Counted from the first letter of the stretch, positions 1 through 7,806 are shown. The stretch: DNA of 16,115 nucleotides from JAYVYM01 sp046593925 (GCA_046593925.1 JBKJQN010000073.1:1-16115), one strand, 5' to 3'. Numbers and translations: made by a program. Notes: generated from the letters alone by a model not told the origin.

Positions 1-479
1 CTCGTGCCGCCGCCGCCGCCGCCACCACCACCACTTGCTGTCGCCGGAGGCGGCAGCGGGATCACCGTCCCACCGGAGATGGACTCGCTAGCCGGGTTGT
101 AGGAGTAACGAACAATCTGGTTGGAAGAAGAAGAAGAGTCCGCGACCCACAGCAGCTGGTGGACGCTGTCGTAGGCCGCCTGCCCGCCGGCCTTCACCGT
201 GTTGTTGCACCCCACCGGGGTGACCGACACGCCACCGGAGTCGATGCGGCAGATACCCAGCAACCCATCCGGGGACCAGTAGTGCCCCGCGCTGCCAGCC
301 GGTCCAGGTAGCCACACCCCCCCATATGGGGTAGTCAGCCCACTCGCAGCCATCGTGCCCACTGTCGCTGCCCACGACGCCGTCGCGGGTAGCAGAACCG
401 CCGCGGCGCCCGCACCCACGGCCAGGGCCGCAGCGGCCACCGCTGCCTTGGAGCGCTGCCGTCCACGTCGTACTGCCAT
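1..479 (-). CDS. Secreted beta-propeller-like protein, N-terminal part, cut by window edge
   Basis: The frame starts at ATG 479 and stays open to base 1, giving about 159 residues. A GAGGGG ribosome-binding site lies 5 bases upstream of the ATG. The N-terminus has Arg/Lys at residues 4-11, an Ala/Val/Leu-rich core at about 12-31 and a likely signal-peptidase site near ATASWA-A (residue 37/38), so the protein is probably exported. The mature part (ASGLTTPYGGVWLPGPAGS, then GHYWSPDGLLGICRI, AYDSVHQLLWVADSSSSSNQ and IVRYSYNP) matches residues about 58-145 of the secreted protein at 4635-7436, including two spaced Cys and the YDP/VAD signatures of propeller blades. It ends, as far as seen, in a run of nine Gly, possibly a linker. 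The two are paralogues. The function is unknown; a surface or extracellular binding role is inference. The reading is firm, the role is not. Confidence 0.8.
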   Translation of the reverse strand, partial: MAVRRGRQRSKAAVAAAALAVGAGAAAVLLPATASWAATVGTMAASGLTTPYGGVWLPGPAGSAGHYWSPDGLLGICRIDSGGVSVTPVGCNNTVKAGGQAAYDSVHQLLWVADSSSSSNQIVRYSYNPASESISGGTVIPLPPPATASGGGGGGGGGT

Positions 480-835
480 CTAGACCCCTCAGGTGCCAGG
501 CGGCCGGACCGCTTCCGGGTCCGCCCTCGAGCGCAGTACACCCAGCCGACCTTTGGCGGACCTTGTCCCCGGACTCAGGTCGCAGAACTACATCAGCGGC
601 AGGGAGTGTGACGGGAGAGGGCCGGCAGCGCGCGGGACACCGGTCCCACTCTGTCGGGGTGACAGCGGCCGCTCCACCGGCCTGCCCTCCTTGGCCCCGA
701 TCCACCACCGAACCTCGGGGTGGGGCGGGTCGCAACGACGGAATGCCCCTCTGCTGCGGGAGAATCGATCTTGTCCAGGGATCGGACCACCGCGCAGAGA
801 AGGGCATCCGCTGCAAGCGAGTCTGTCTTGATGGC
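480..835. other. Intergenic stretch before the transposase remnant
   Basis: No convincing gene is seen here. The open frames in this stretch have compositions expected of chance reading in high-GC DNA. It holds the ribosome-binding site and probable promoter of the minus-strand gene starting at 479, plus one copy of the 39-bp element (533-571). The 250 bases after the element would be the 5' flank of the transposase remnant. Confidence 0.5.
533..571 (-). promoter_or_regulatory. 39-bp element, copy 1 (possible operator or transposon terminal repeat)
   Basis: This is an inverted copy of 1853-1891, differing at 2 of 39 positions. Read toward the gene at 479 it contains AAGGTC, then CCGCC-A-type spacing, then AAGGTC again, so the two hexamers start 11 bp apart, one helical turn. 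It lies 54-92 bases upstream of the ATG at 479. Either it is a regulator site shared with the peroxidase gene or it is one terminal repeat of the dead IS1380-like element between the copies. No obvious target duplication flanks it. Confidence 0.5.
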
Positions 836-1716
836 ATGGCTGGCTTCGATGACCCGAAGTTGGTGTGGTGCGCTGGCGTGGCGCCGGTGCTGCGGCTGGC
901 CGAGCGGGCCGGGCTGCAGCGCCTGGTCGGCAACCGTGTGTTCACCTGGGCGGGCCGGGCGGCGTCAACCCCCACCTGAAGGTCCCGAGCCTGGTCGCGG
1001 GGAGGGTCGCCGGCGTGGACTCAAGCGATGACATGGACCTGCTGCGGCACGGCGCGATGAAGCGGCTGGGCGCGTCCACGCTGGGGACGTTTCGGCGCTC
1101 GTTCACCTTCGGCCACGTCCGGCAACTCGACGCGGTCGCGTCCCCAGGTGTTGATCAACCCGGCTGGGCAGGCCCCGTGGCTGCCCGGCGCCGACGAGTT
1201 GGCCTGCGCCGACGTCGATGACGCGCTGCGGCGGACTGACGGTTACGCCAAGTCCGGCGCCGGCCTCGGCTACACCGGCGTGAAGGGCCTGAACGCGCTG
1301 CTCGCGATCGTGTCGACGCCCTCGTCGGCACCGGTGATCGCTGCTGCTCGGCTCCGCAAGGGCTCGGCCAACAGCGCCCGAGATGCCGGCCGGTTCGTCA
1401 CCGACGCCCTCATCACCGCGAGGAAGGCCCGCGCGAGGGGGTGCCGGTGCTGCGGACCGACCCGGCCTACTACGGCCACGACGTGATCGCCGCCGCCACG
1501 CGGCAGGACGCCAGGTCCCGGCAGGACAAGTCCGTCCGCAAGGCCATCGCCACGATCGCCAACGACGCCTGGACGGCGATCAAGTACACCAACGCGGTCT
1601 TCGACGAGGATCAGCAGCGCTAGGTCTCCGGCGCCGAGGTCGCCGAGGTCAGCTGCACGGCGTCCACCTCACGGCCCGGGGCCACGCACAGCACCGCCCG
1701 GCTGATCGTGCGCCGC
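836..1716 (+). pseudogene. IS1380-family transposase, degenerate
   Basis: Segments of an IS1380-type DDE transposase can be followed across changing frames. FDDPKLVWCAGVAPVLRLAE lies in frame 2 from 836. Near 960 the match moves to frame 1 (VNPHLKVPSLVAGRVAG, DDMDLLRHGAMKRLG, STLGTFRRSFTFGHVRQLD). From about 1148 it is in frame 2 (ADVDDALRRTDGYAK, YTGVKGLNALLAIVSTP, RLRKGSANSARDAG). From 1441 it is in frame 1 again (VPVLRTDPAYYGHDVIAAA, NAVFDEDQQR). At 1621 a TAG stands where family members usually have Trp after DEDxQR, and recognisable homology ends at LIVRR near 1716. At least three frameshifts, one stop and the missing C-terminal third make it non-functional. A second fragment of the same family lies on the other strand at 3958-4220. 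The family name is from remembered motifs. Confidence 0.8.
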
Positions 1717-1774
1717 GCCGAAGACCAGCCCGGCCCGCCCGGCCATCCCGGCACGGCCACACACCACCCGGAAC

Positions 1775-1799
1775 ATGATCACCACAACATCGTGATCAT
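1775..1799. repeat. Small perfect hairpin downstream of the transposase remnant
   Basis: ATGATCAC (1775-1782) and GTGATCAT (1792-1799) form an 8-bp perfect stem around a 9-base loop. It lies just past the last recognisable transposase sequence and before copy 2 of the 39-bp element. It is AT-richer than its surroundings. It could be a weak terminator or a protein site; there is no T run after it. Confidence 0.4.
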
Positions 1800-1852
1800 C
1801 AGGCGCTCGATGGTGGATCCAGGCTGAGGGGCAGCAGCCCTACGAACAGAGT

Positions 1853-1891
1853 CGGGGACAAGGTCCGCCAAAGGTCGGCCGGGTGTGCTGC
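1853..1891 (+). promoter_or_regulatory. 39-bp element, copy 2 (possible operator or transposon terminal repeat)
   Basis: This copy lies 41-79 bases upstream of the peroxidase ATG at 1932, in the same orientation toward its gene as copy 1 toward the gene at 479. It has AAGGTC at 1860-1865 and at 1871-1876, an 11-bp direct repeat. That spacing is known from activator sites such as those of SARP regulators, although the hexamer itself is not a SARP consensus I can assert. The alternative is a terminal inverted repeat of the IS remnant between the copies. Confidence 0.5.
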
Positions 1892-1931
1892 ACAGGCAGG
1901 CAACCGAGGGGTCGCCGGCAGAAGGGGTGTC

Positions 1932-3542
1932 ATGGCTTCGTGGTGGCGGGCAACTCGAGGCGGCGAGATGGCCGAGGCGGCGACGAGGACGGCCTCGGAG
2001 CCGCCCTCGCCGGGATGCCCCCGCCCGCAGCTGTCCCGCCGCGGCCTGCTGGCCGGAGCGGCGGGAATCGCCGCCCTGCCCGTGCTGACCCAGATGCGGC
2101 CCGCCGCTGCAGCAAGCACGGTGACACCGACGGGGAGCACCACGGCACCGACACTGACCGGCGGCATAGGGCACGGTGTCGGCGACCCCCGCGGGACCGA
2201 CGTCGCCATCGCCATCAGACGCAGCACCCAGGGACGATTCGGGCTCATGTTCCCCAAGCTGCCGGCGTTCACCCCCAGCGATGACCTGCTCATCGCGCTC
2301 GCCGGACAGATGGTCGACCCCCGCCCACCGCTCGATGACGTCTCGCTCAGCGCCGACGGCTTTGACAACCCCGACATTCCCGCGGGCTACACCTACCTCG
2401 GTCAGTTCATCGACCACGACATGACCCGCGACACCACACCACTGCCGCAGCAGCAGGTCGACCCGCACGGGCTGACCAACTACGACACCCCGTTCTTCGA
2501 TCTGGGTTCGGTCTACGGGCAGGGCCCCATCAGCGCCCCCCAACTGTACAATTCGGCCGATCCGACCCTGCTCGCCATCGGCGGCAGCTCGTCGCTGCTC
2601 GACCTGCCGCGAGACGCGACGACCGGCACGGCATTCGTCGGCGACCCACGAAACGACGAGAACCTCATCATCGCCCAGCTTCAGCTGGCCTTCTTGCGGC
2701 TCCACAACAGCTTCATCACTCGGGGCAACAGCTTCGCCGATGCCCAGCGGCTGACCCGCTGGCACTACCAGTGGGTCATCGTGAACGACTTCCTGCCCCA
2801 TATCGTCGGCCAGGACCTGGTGAACCGGATGCTGCGGCCTGGCCGCGGCGGCACCATCGCCGTGGATAACCAGTTCTACAAGCCCGGCAACCCGGCGCGC
2901 CCGATGATGCCCATCGAGTACTCCGTCGCGGCCTACCGCTTCGGGCACAGCATGATCCGCGCCGAGTACGAGATGCACGAGAGCCGGACCCTGCCCGTCT
3001 TCGGGGCGCCCGGAGCCGACCTGCGAGGATCTCGCCCGCTGCCTTTCGACGCCGAGGCCGATTGGAACTACTTCTACGACATCCCCGGCTTCCAACCCCC
3101 CGATGACCGGAACATGACCCGTCTCATCGACACCAAGCTGTCGCTGCCACTGGCCAATCTGCCCTCGAGCGTCGTCGCCCACATCGACGGCGCCATCCTC
3201 GCGCTGGGAGAACGCAACCTGCTCCGGGGTAAGCGGCTCGGTCTCCCCGCCGGACAGGACGTCGCCAGGGCGATGGGAGTTACGCCGATTCCCAATGCCC
3301 GGCTTGGGCTGCCTGACGCCGGCTGGGGCGCCAAGGCCCCGCTGTGGTTCTACGTCCTGAAGGAAGCCGAACTCGGCGGCGGCCGCCGCCTTGGTGCGGT
3401 CGGCGGCCGGATCGTCGCCGAGGTCATCCTCGGGTTGCTGGCGTTGGACCCGAGCTCGTACTTCAACGCACCCACACCGTGGGCGCCGGCGACGACGCCG
3501 TTCACCATGGGCGCCCTGCTGCAGATGGCTGGAAGCGTGTAG
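1932..3542 (+). CDS. Tat-exported haem peroxidase, animal-peroxidase superfamily
   Basis: The product has 536 residues. AGAAGGGG four bases before ATG 1932 supports this start; an in-frame ATG at 1968 is the alternative. Residues about 35-62 hold a twin-arginine signal (SRRGLLAG, a hydrophobic stretch, then AAAAS), so export folded with cofactor is likely. The haem-site motifs of the myeloperoxidase superfamily are present. GQFIDHD at 157-163 gives Gln158, Asp161 (the position of the haem-ester Asp), distal His162 and Asp163, a calcium ligand in the family. PRNDEN gives Arg240 and Glu243, matching the catalytic Arg and second ester Glu; Asn244 replaces the Met that forms the sulfonium link in myeloperoxidase. 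AYRFGH gives proximal His339. It should oxidise small electron donors or halides with hydrogen peroxide outside the membrane; the substrate is unknown. It sits between two genes for related secreted propeller proteins and has a 39-bp element upstream. No partner overlaps it. Confidence 0.9.
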   Translation: MASWWRATRGGEMAEAATRTASEPPSPGCPRPQLSRRGLLAGAAGIAALPVLTQMRPAAAASTVTPTGSTTAPTLTGGIGHGVGDPRGTDVAIAIRRSTQGRFGLMFPKLPAFTPSDDLLIALAGQMVDPRPPLDDVSLSADGFDNPDIPAGYTYLGQFIDHDMTRDTTPLPQQQVDPHGLTNYDTPFFDLGSVYGQGPISAPQLYNSADPTLLAIGGSSSLLDLPRDATTGTAFVGDPRNDENLIIAQLQLAFLRLHNSFITRGNSFADAQRLTRWHYQWVIVNDFLPHIVGQDLVNRMLRPGRGGTIAVDNQFYKPGNPARPMMPIEYSVAAYRFGHSMIRAEYEMHESRTLPVFGAPGADLRGSRPLPFDAEADWNYFYDIPGFQPPDDRNMTRLIDTKLSLPLANLPSSVVAHIDGAILALGERNLLRGKRLGLPAGQDVARAMGVTPIPNARLGLPDAGWGAKAPLWFYVLKEAELGGGRRLGAVGGRIVAEVILGLLALDPSSYFNAPTPWAPATTPFTMGALLQMAGSV

Positions 3543-3957
3543 CCAGACGGCCAACGGCGCTGGGTGGAGAGGGCAAGTAGCGACGGCATGTCGTCCACCA
3601 CCGTGCATCGCCAGCAGGGGTGAGGCACCTGAACGGGGACGCAGGCGTGCAATCCGGCCCGCGCTTCCTGGCTGATCTCAGTTCCTGGCCCTCGTAGCCG
3701 ACGCCCCCGGCGCACGGCCGGAGCCGAAGACTCGGCGAAGAACCTGCGGACTAGGACTGGGACTCGGACGGCCAGGCGCGCACATCCAGCCAACGCTCGT
3801 ACGCTCTCGCTCCTGCGGGGCCTCCCGTAATGCCAGGACCACAGGCCCGGATTCAACCTGGCCGCAACCCACGATCACGCTTGCAAGAGGCGCTGGCCCC
3901 CACCGAAACCCAGGCACCTGTGCAGCGAGAGCCGGACGACGAGCAGGGTGCCCCGCC
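3543..3957. other. Gap after the peroxidase gene, no gene seen
   Basis: I find no coding region I can support. The long open frames on both strands lack recognisable motifs, starts with ribosome-binding sites or domain patterns. No hairpin of terminator quality is obvious right after the peroxidase stop. The stretch is probably eroded mobile DNA continuing from the transposase fragment to its right. Confidence 0.5.
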
Positions 3958-4220
3958 GGGTCCATGTCCTCGACGCAGTCGGCACCGCCGACTATCCCGG
4001 CGGCCAACGCCCGGATCTCCAGGTGCGCGTTGACGCCACCAGGCTTGCCGAGGCGGATGTGCTCTGCGCCGGGGCGCTGCAACCCGGCCCGCTCGGCCAG
4101 CTGCAGGACCGGCGCCAGGCCCCCGGGCGACACCAGGTTCGGGTCGTCAAGGACCGGCGTGAAGCTGTCACAGACAAGCATCCCACGGAGGTCCTTCTGT
4201 GCGGCGGCTTCAGACTTCAC
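3958..4220 (-). pseudogene. IS1380-family transposase, N-terminal fragment
   Basis: Reading from GTG 4220, residues 18-87 resemble the N-terminus of IS1380-type transposases: DSFTPVLDDPNLVS, GLAPVLQLAERAGLQ, AEHIRLGKPGGVNAHLEIRA and GADCVEDMD. After EDMD, where LLRHG is expected, the sequence loses homology. Only about 90 of the usual roughly 460 residues remain. It is the same family as the remnant at 836-1716 but less frameshifted over the shared part, and it is in the opposite orientation, so the two probably came from separate insertions or from an inversion. It cannot make an active transposase. Confidence 0.75.
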
Positions 4221-4288
4221 CTACACCCTCAACTGTGAAGAGCCGCATTCGTGCGTACCGAACCGCAGTCACAACCGGTGTCGCGCGG

Positions 4289-4372
4289 TAGTTCCAGGTT
4301 CGGGTAGACCCGGTCCAGGGACTCGATGCCGAGCGTCACATGCCCAGCCAAGACGTCGTTCACGCTGATCAA
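4289..4372 (-). pseudogene. Short remnant resembling a conserved actinobacterial ORF
   Basis: The reading LISVNDVLAGHVTLGIESLD followed by RVYPNLEL resembles the N-terminus of a widespread actinobacterial protein of unknown role that begins roughly VNDVLxGHVxLxIExLDRxYLN. Homology stops after about 28 residues, and no downstream part is visible. It lies directly upstream, on the same strand, of the IS1380 fragment at 3958-4220. The family resemblance is from memory, so this is tentative. Confidence 0.35.
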
Positions 4373-4420
4373 GCGAGAGCTCACAGTGCGCCTCCGCGGC
4401 CAGCTGGCGGTCGTGCGCCA

Positions 4421-4456
4421 CACCCAACCCATCACCCAACCCATCACCCAGCCGAT
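4421..4456. repeat. 12-bp tandem repeat, three units
   Basis: CACCCAACCCAT occurs twice in tandem (4421-4432, 4433-4444), followed by a third unit with two changes, CACCCAGCCGAT (4445-4456). It is in non-coding remnant DNA about 180 bases upstream of the secreted-protein gene. No function can be assigned. Confidence 0.7.
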
Positions 4457-4623
4457 GTCGCCCCGCCAACCCGACCACCGGCCTCGGCGGTCCGAGGCGA
4501 AGCCGCACCAGTCCCAAGGTGGGAACGCCTCCGGCTGGTCAGCGCTTCAACAGGTTTCCTAAACCGGGTCCGAGCACTTTGCTTGGCAGAGCCGGCGCGA
4601 GTAACGCACGGTGACCCCGATGC

Positions 4624-4628
4624 AGGAG
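4624..4628 (+). promoter_or_regulatory. Ribosome-binding site deciding the start at 4635
   Basis: AGGAG lies six bases before ATG 4635. The upstream in-frame GTG at 4611 has no such site, so the start at 4635 is preferred; it also gives a compact N-terminus before the signal peptide. Confidence 0.75.
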
Positions 4629-4634
4629 ACTGCT

Positions 4635-7436
4635 ATGAATCGATCTTCTTGGAAGGGCTGCGGCGACCACTGCCCGCCGTTGTCTCGCAACGAGCGCAGG
4701 ACGAAGCGCCGCCGTGCGGCGCTCGCCGGTGTCGCTGTCGCCGGGACGGTTCTGGCACCGCTGGCGATGTTCGGGTCATCCGCCTCGGCAACGACGGCCG
4801 GCGTCGGGATCGCCAGCGGCCTCACCCGCCCGGCCGGTGGAGTCTGGCTGCAGCCCAACACTGGCGCCGGGCACTTCTATGTGGCGGACAACGTGCTGGG
4901 TCTGTGTCAGGTGACCACCACGGGTGGCACCACGGGGTGCCAGGGCAACGCCAAGGGCGGTGAGACGGCGTATGACCCGGCGACCCAGAAGGTCTACGTC
5001 GCCGACAACTCATCGAAGACCAACCAGGTCGCGCGCTACCGGTATGACCCGGTCGGGGACAAGGTCACCTTCGAGGTCATGGTCCAGATGGCGTTCCCGG
5101 CGGACACGACCGTCGCCGCGAGCCGCGCGCAGGGGGTGGCGCTGATGACCGCCCCCAGTGGCGTGCAGACGTTGTACGCGGGCTTCGTTAGGTCCGGGGC
5201 CATCCTGAGCGTGGACAACCCGGCGACAGCTGGCCAGACACCGACGGTGAAAAAGATCGGCGCCACCGCCGATGCTCGCGGGGGCGTCGCCGCGCTGGCC
5301 GGCTTCACCTACAACGACTCCGCTGGCGTCCGGCACGACAACCTCTACATCGGGGAGGCCGGCGGCAACGGGATGACCGCCATCACCGACATCGACGGCA
5401 CCGGCGGCCGGCCCGCATGCACCAGCGCAACTCCCTGCACGCCGGCGATCGTGCACAACGCCGCCGGCGCCGTCGTGTCGTTCCTGGCCGGCGGCCTGGT
5501 GAGCAACGGCAAGGTGCTGTTCATCGGTGACGCTCCGCTCAGTGGCGCGGGCAAGGTGCTGGTCTTCAACCCCCTCACCAACCTGACGGACGTGCTGTCG
5601 ACCACTGTCCCGGCCTACACGTCCACGTTCGACGGGCAGACCCGTTCCAGCTACTTCAATATCGGCGGCCTGGCCCTCGGTGCGAACGGTGACATCTTCG
5701 TCGGTGACGACCCGAGCCGGCCGCTCGCGACGCCGGTGACCGCCCAGGGGCACCTGTGGAAGGTGCCGGCGAACGCGTTCACGCCGGTCATCTCCTCGAT
5801 GGCCCCGGCCTCCGGGTCGCCGGTCGGCGGTGACACCGTCGTCATCACTGGGACCAACCTGTCGGTGGCTGCCGGTTCCAGCACGGTCACCTTCGGCAGC
5901 CTGCCGGCCGCTGTCACGTCTTGTTCGGCGGACGGAACGAGCTGCACGGTTACCAGCCCCAAGGCCCCCGGCGCCGGACCGGTGGACGTTCGGGTGACCA
6001 ATGGTGACGGTCAGACCAGCGCGATCAGTGCTCCGGCCGACCAGTTCAGCTACAACACGGTGACAGCGCCGGCGGGTTCCCCGGTTGTCAACGGCATGAC
6101 ACCCACCACCGGCGTCAGCACGGGTGGCACCACTGTCACCATGACCGGTTCGGGACTGACCAACGCCGACGGCACGGCGCCGACCGTCATCTTCGGCACC
6201 GTCGCCGCCACCTCGGTGACCTGCGTCGATGCCACCACCTGCACCGCCGTCAGCCCGCCCGGCAGTGACGGGCAGACCGTCAACGTCCAGGTCACCACCA
6301 ACGTCGGCAACACCGTTGCCGGTGCGTTCACGTACCGCACTCCGGTGGCGGCCCTGTTCTCCTCGGGCATCACCGCCCCCAAGGGCGGCGACACCTGGAT
6401 CCCCGACGCCACCCCGGCCGGTGGTCACTACTGGGTCTCCGACCACTCCAACGGCTTCTGCCGGATCGACCCGCTGCCCGCGGGAAGCATCGCCCCCGAC
6501 GCCGTCAACGTCTCGTTCTGCGACCCCGGGTTCACGATCGGCTCGCCCGGCCAGGCGGTCTATGACCCCCGCCCGGACGCTGCTGGCAGCACGACGCACA
6601 ACGTCTACGTCCCGGACAACGCGGTGAAGAGCCCCGGCGTCTGGAAGCTGACCTTCGACCCGGCCACCGCAACGGTGTCCAACCCGGTCGGCCTGGCTCC
6701 CGGAAGTGCGCTGGCCAACCAGAAGGCCAACGGACTCGCTCTGGATCCGGCCAAGGACGCGCTCTACGTTGGTGACCTGGTGGACGGCAACATCCGCCGG
6801 ATCAACGGCGTCAACGGCGATCCCCGCCTGCAGACTGTCGACACCGTCGGGGTGACCCAGAACCAGCGGGCGGTCAGCACGACGCTCCCGCGGGGCATTA
6901 ACGGCACGATGAGCCTGCTCGACGGCAAGCTCTACCTGCCGGAGAACACGGCGGCGACCTACATCGACACCACCCAGCCGTGCGCCGCGGTCGGCACGAC
7001 GACCCCATGCGTGTCGCAGCCGATCAACCTCCTCAGCCCGCTCGCGGCCAAGGTGTTCGTGGCTGGCATGGGAACCGACCAGGTCCACCACCTGGTGTAC
7101 GTCTCGGCCTCACCCGGTGGTGCCAACGCCACCATCTACCGGTGGGACCCGGCGACCATCACCGCGGCCAACCCTGGCGGTGGACAAGGGATCGTCTACG
7201 CCACCGGCGGTAAGGCACCCGCGAACCTGGGAGCCGCCCCCGCCAGGATCGAGTGCACGACCAGCTGCACCCGACCTGCCGACTCCACCTGGACCCCCGG
7301 CGGACCGACGAGCTTCAACTTCGCTCAAGGCCTGTACGTGGACCCGAACAACAGCTCGTTGAACATCACCGAGGACGCTACCGCGGGTGCGCGGGCCGGC
7401 CGAGGCAACGTCTGGTCGGTCCCCTTCATCCCCTGA
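4635..7436 (+). CDS. Secreted beta-propeller / IPT-TIG domain protein
   Basis: The product has 933 residues from ATG 4635. A basic N-region (NERRTKRRR), hydrophobic core and SSASA-T site predict signal cleavage near residue 52. Residues about 58-380 carry propeller-like blades (GHFYVADNVLGLC, YDPATQKVYVADNSSKTNQV, RYRYDP, DNLYIGEAGG). Two IPT/TIG immunoglobulin-like domains follow: about 385-475 (PVISSMAPASGSPVGGDTVV, ending QFSYNT) and about 482-570 (GMTPTTGVSTGGTTVTMTGS, ending FTYRT). Residues about 575-933 are a second propeller region that repeats motifs of the first (GGHYWVSDHSNGFCRID, AYDP, NVYVPDN, VWKLTFDP, DALYVGDLVDGNIRRING). Each half has a Cys pair near its start, suggesting disulfides. 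The left-edge gene is a paralogue of the first half. There is no transmembrane segment or sorting signal at the C-terminus, so it is likely released. Its ligand or catalytic role is unknown. A strong terminator follows. Confidence 0.85.
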   Translation: MNRSSWKGCGDHCPPLSRNERRTKRRRAALAGVAVAGTVLAPLAMFGSSASATTAGVGIASGLTRPAGGVWLQPNTGAGHFYVADNVLGLCQVTTTGGTTGCQGNAKGGETAYDPATQKVYVADNSSKTNQVARYRYDPVGDKVTFEVMVQMAFPADTTVAASRAQGVALMTAPSGVQTLYAGFVRSGAILSVDNPATAGQTPTVKKIGATADARGGVAALAGFTYNDSAGVRHDNLYIGEAGGNGMTAITDIDGTGGRPACTSATPCTPAIVHNAAGAVVSFLAGGLVSNGKVLFIGDAPLSGAGKVLVFNPLTNLTDVLSTTVPAYTSTFDGQTRSSYFNIGGLALGANGDIFVGDDPSRPLATPVTAQGHLWKVPANAFTPVISSMAPASGSPVGGDTVVITGTNLSVAAGSSTVTFGSLPAAVTSCSADGTSCTVTSPKAPGAGPVDVRVTNGDGQTSAISAPADQFSYNTVTAPAGSPVVNGMTPTTGVSTGGTTVTMTGSGLTNADGTAPTVIFGTVAATSVTCVDATTCTAVSPPGSDGQTVNVQVTTNVGNTVAGAFTYRTPVAALFSSGITAPKGGDTWIPDATPAGGHYWVSDHSNGFCRIDPLPAGSIAPDAVNVSFCDPGFTIGSPGQAVYDPRPDAAGSTTHNVYVPDNAVKSPGVWKLTFDPATATVSNPVGLAPGSALANQKANGLALDPAKDALYVGDLVDGNIRRINGVNGDPRLQTVDTVGVTQNQRAVSTTLPRGINGTMSLLDGKLYLPENTAATYIDTTQPCAAVGTTTPCVSQPINLLSPLAAKVFVAGMGTDQVHHLVYVSASPGGANATIYRWDPATITAANPGGGQGIVYATGGKAPANLGAAPARIECTTSCTRPADSTWTPGGPTSFNFAQGLYVDPNNSSLNITEDATAGARAGRGNVWSVPFIP

Positions 7437-7451
7437 CCAGACCAGCACACA

Positions 7452-7489
7452 AGTCCTGTGGCCCGGGCACCCGCCCGGGCCACAGGACT
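7452..7489 (+). terminator. Hairpin terminator after the secreted-protein gene
   Basis: AGTCCTGTGGCCCGGG (7452-7467) pairs perfectly with CCCGGGCCACAGGACT (7474-7489), a 16-bp stem with a 6-base loop starting 15 bases after the stop. There is no long T run, as is common in high-GC actinobacteria. It probably ends transcription of the gene at 4635-7436. Confidence 0.85.
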
Positions 7490-7806
7490 GTGCTCATTGC
7501 CCGGCGAGCAAGAGCTCGGTACTGATCAAAGTTGTCAGTGGCCCTGTGAAAGTGCCCGGTGGTAGCCGTGGGTGTTCCCTGCTGGTGGCCGCGAAAGTCC
7601 CCGTTCCTTGGTCGTCCAGTCTGCCGGGAGTTGAGGCCTTGGGCGGTGACGGTGGCGGTGTCGAAGCCAGTCGCCGCACCGCCCAGGGGTGGCAGGGCTC
7701 CGGCAAAGTCGCGCCGTGGGGCGTGTCGCGGGGTGATACGCCGATGAGGGTGTGAAGGCGGACGAGCACGGCGCCCGCGAGTGATCTTGACGGTTCCTAC
7801 ACCTTC
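7490..7806. other. Gap with possible transposon-end repeats, no gene seen
   Basis: No gene is supported. At 7535-7605 a loosely repeated motif appears: TGGCCCTGTGAAAGTGCCC, then TGGCCGCGAAAGTCCCC, with a weaker third (CCGGCAAAGTCGCGCC) near 7695. Repeats of this kind are typical of transposase-binding sites at the end of a mobile element, which fits the transposase debris immediately downstream. The assignment is tentative. Confidence 0.35.

Noticed and set aside
88..975. A 295-residue minus-strand frame across the left intergenic region
   Set aside because: It runs across the transposase remnant and the true start of the left-edge gene in another frame, with no motif. The gene starting at 479 has a ribosome-binding site, a signal peptide and a paralogue in the window.
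1775..1799. The small hairpin as part of a CRISPR-like or attachment-site repeat
   Set aside because: It is a single copy with no spaced repeats anywhere in the window, and no integrase or tRNA gene is nearby.
1779..3608. A 609-residue open frame on the minus strand opposite the peroxidase gene
   Set aside because: Its composition is that of a high-GC shadow frame, with no family motifs and no ribosome-binding site. The plus-strand frame has the haem-site residues and a signal peptide.
5010..7091. A 693-residue open frame on the minus strand inside the secreted-protein gene
   Set aside because: It is the antisense shadow of the propeller/TIG gene: rich in Arg, Gly, Asp, Val and His with no domain pattern.
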